From Clostridia bacterium (GTDB lineage: Bacteria > Bacillota > Clostridia > Oscillospirales > Acutalibacteraceae): DNA of 33,081 nt. Positions 32,814-33,081 of this stretch are shown here, one piece after another (the first letter of the stretch is position 1; every line of letters starts with the position of its first letter). Made by a program: the position numbers and the translations under genes. Below the pieces are notes generated by a model that was not told the origin of the DNA, made no database searches, and saw only the letters and a program-made list of their open reading frames with translations. The stretch covers positions 1-33,081 of the forward strand of contig JAFWVC010000050.1 in assembly GCA_017518415.1 (NCBI GenBank). The letters are read 5' to 3'.

Positions 32814-32890
32814 CCGCCCGTGGCGAAGCTGGATATCGCAGTGGATTCCGATTCCAAAGGCCGGGGGTTCGAATCCCTCCGGGCGGGCCA
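32814..32890 (+). tRNA. tRNA-Arg (anticodon CCG)
   Basis: Full cloverleaf with encoded CCA. Acceptor CCGCCCG (32814-32820) pairs with CGGGCGG (32880-32886); D stem GCGA/TCGC; anticodon loop TTCCGAT with CCG at 32848-32850; 5-nt variable loop; T stem GGGGG/CCCTC around loop TTCGAAT. CCG reads codon CGG, as expected in a high-G+C genome. The top pair of the anticodon stem (32841 G with 32857 A) is a mismatch. Confidence 0.93.
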
Positions 32891-32892
32891 AG

Positions 32893-32932
32893 AAAAAGAA
32901 AAAGCGACGCCGATGCGTTGCTTTTTCTTTTT
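32893..32932 (+). terminator. Terminator of tRNA-Arg
   Basis: An 18-bp stem with one G-T pair, 32893-32910 and 32915-32932, loop CGAT. The 3' arm ends CTTTTTCTTTTT and so provides the T-run. Confidence 0.88.
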
Positions 32933-32943
32933 GTTTCAGCGGG

Positions 32944-33080
32944 TCGGGGGGATTCGAACGGGTCGGGAGTGAATGACAGTCCGGGGGACTGTCAGAGCCG
33001 ACCCTGACCGAGCCCGCAGGCGAAACCGAATCCCTCCGGGCGGCGGTTTGCGCGGCGCTTAAAAAGTTTGTCTGCGCAAA
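32944..33080 (+). repeat. Nested stem-loop element after the tRNA, with a copy of the tRNA 3' end
   Basis: No gene is visible. Three nested stems can form: outer 32944-32956 with 33027-33039 (13 bp), middle GGGTCGG/CCGACCC (32960-32966, 32998-33004) and inner GACAGTCC/GGACTGTC (32975-32982, 32986-32993, loop GGG). The right outer arm contains CGAATCCCTCCGGGCGG (33027-33043), identical to the tRNA 3' part at 32870-32886; the left arm is the same T-arm sequence inverted. A further 7-bp inverted repeat TTTGCGC/GCGCAAA (33047-33053, 33074-33080) closes the window. Function unknown. Confidence 0.75.
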
Positions 33081-33081
33081 A

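Overview
The window reads as a piece of chromosome from a high-G+C member of the Firmicutes class Clostridia, most likely Oscillospiraceae/Ruminococcaceae. The evidence is Firmicutes gene order (rimP-nusA-rnpM-ylxQ-infB-rbfA-nrnA-truB-ribF; SRP RNA-dnaX-ybaB-recR; mnmG-rsmG-noc), strong Shine-Dalgarno sequences, TTGACA/TATAAT-like promoters, a NusA without the C-terminal AR repeats seen in proteobacteria, and split SecD/SecF. Species cannot be fixed from sequence alone. Almost all of it is dense housekeeping sequence, with many 1-11 nt gene overlaps and clear intrinsic terminators.

Layout. 1-306 is a non-coding element bounded by short inverted repeats and made of about ten consecutive hairpins. 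361-1357 (-) holds an HD-domain phosphohydrolase and a PPOX-fold flavoprotein. 1574-10714 (+) is a ten-gene translation/RNA/cofactor operon: rimP, nusA, rnpM, ylxQ, infB, rbfA, nrnA, truB, a ribF fused in frame to a HAD phosphatase, and a YfbR-type HD nucleotidase. 10883-12163 is a type Ic aspartate-type aminotransferase, followed by secD-secF (12332-14664). 14828-19884 is an operon of a YfhO-like polytopic glycosyltransferase, its CsbB/GtrB-like GT2 partner, folB and folK. acpP (-) faces the divergent aroE-aroK. An XRE regulator and serS follow. mnmG-rsmG-noc (-) carry two parS-like sites inside their coding sequence. degV (+) is followed by an AT-rich islet with one predicted lipoprotein gene (-). 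SRP RNA-dnaX-ybaB-recR-smpB (+) and a tRNA-Arg(CCG) with a structured downstream element close the window.

How it works together. The large operon couples translation initiation and ribosome maturation (RimP, IF2, RbfA), transcription elongation (NusA), RNase P modulation (RnpM), nanoRNA turnover (NrnA), tRNA pseudouridylation (TruB) and flavin cofactor synthesis. YfhO and the GT2 protein look like the transfer and donor-loading parts of a cell-envelope glycosylation system. Noc and the parS-like sites belong to chromosome segregation and division control.

The items most worth a second look are the RibF-HAD fusion, the YfhO/GT2 pair with its repetitive acidic cytoplasmic tail, the two parS-like sites that both encode the peptide VSRET, the hairpin array at 1-306, the nested stem-loop after the tRNA that repeats 17 nt of the tRNA 3' end, and the AT-rich lipoprotein islet.
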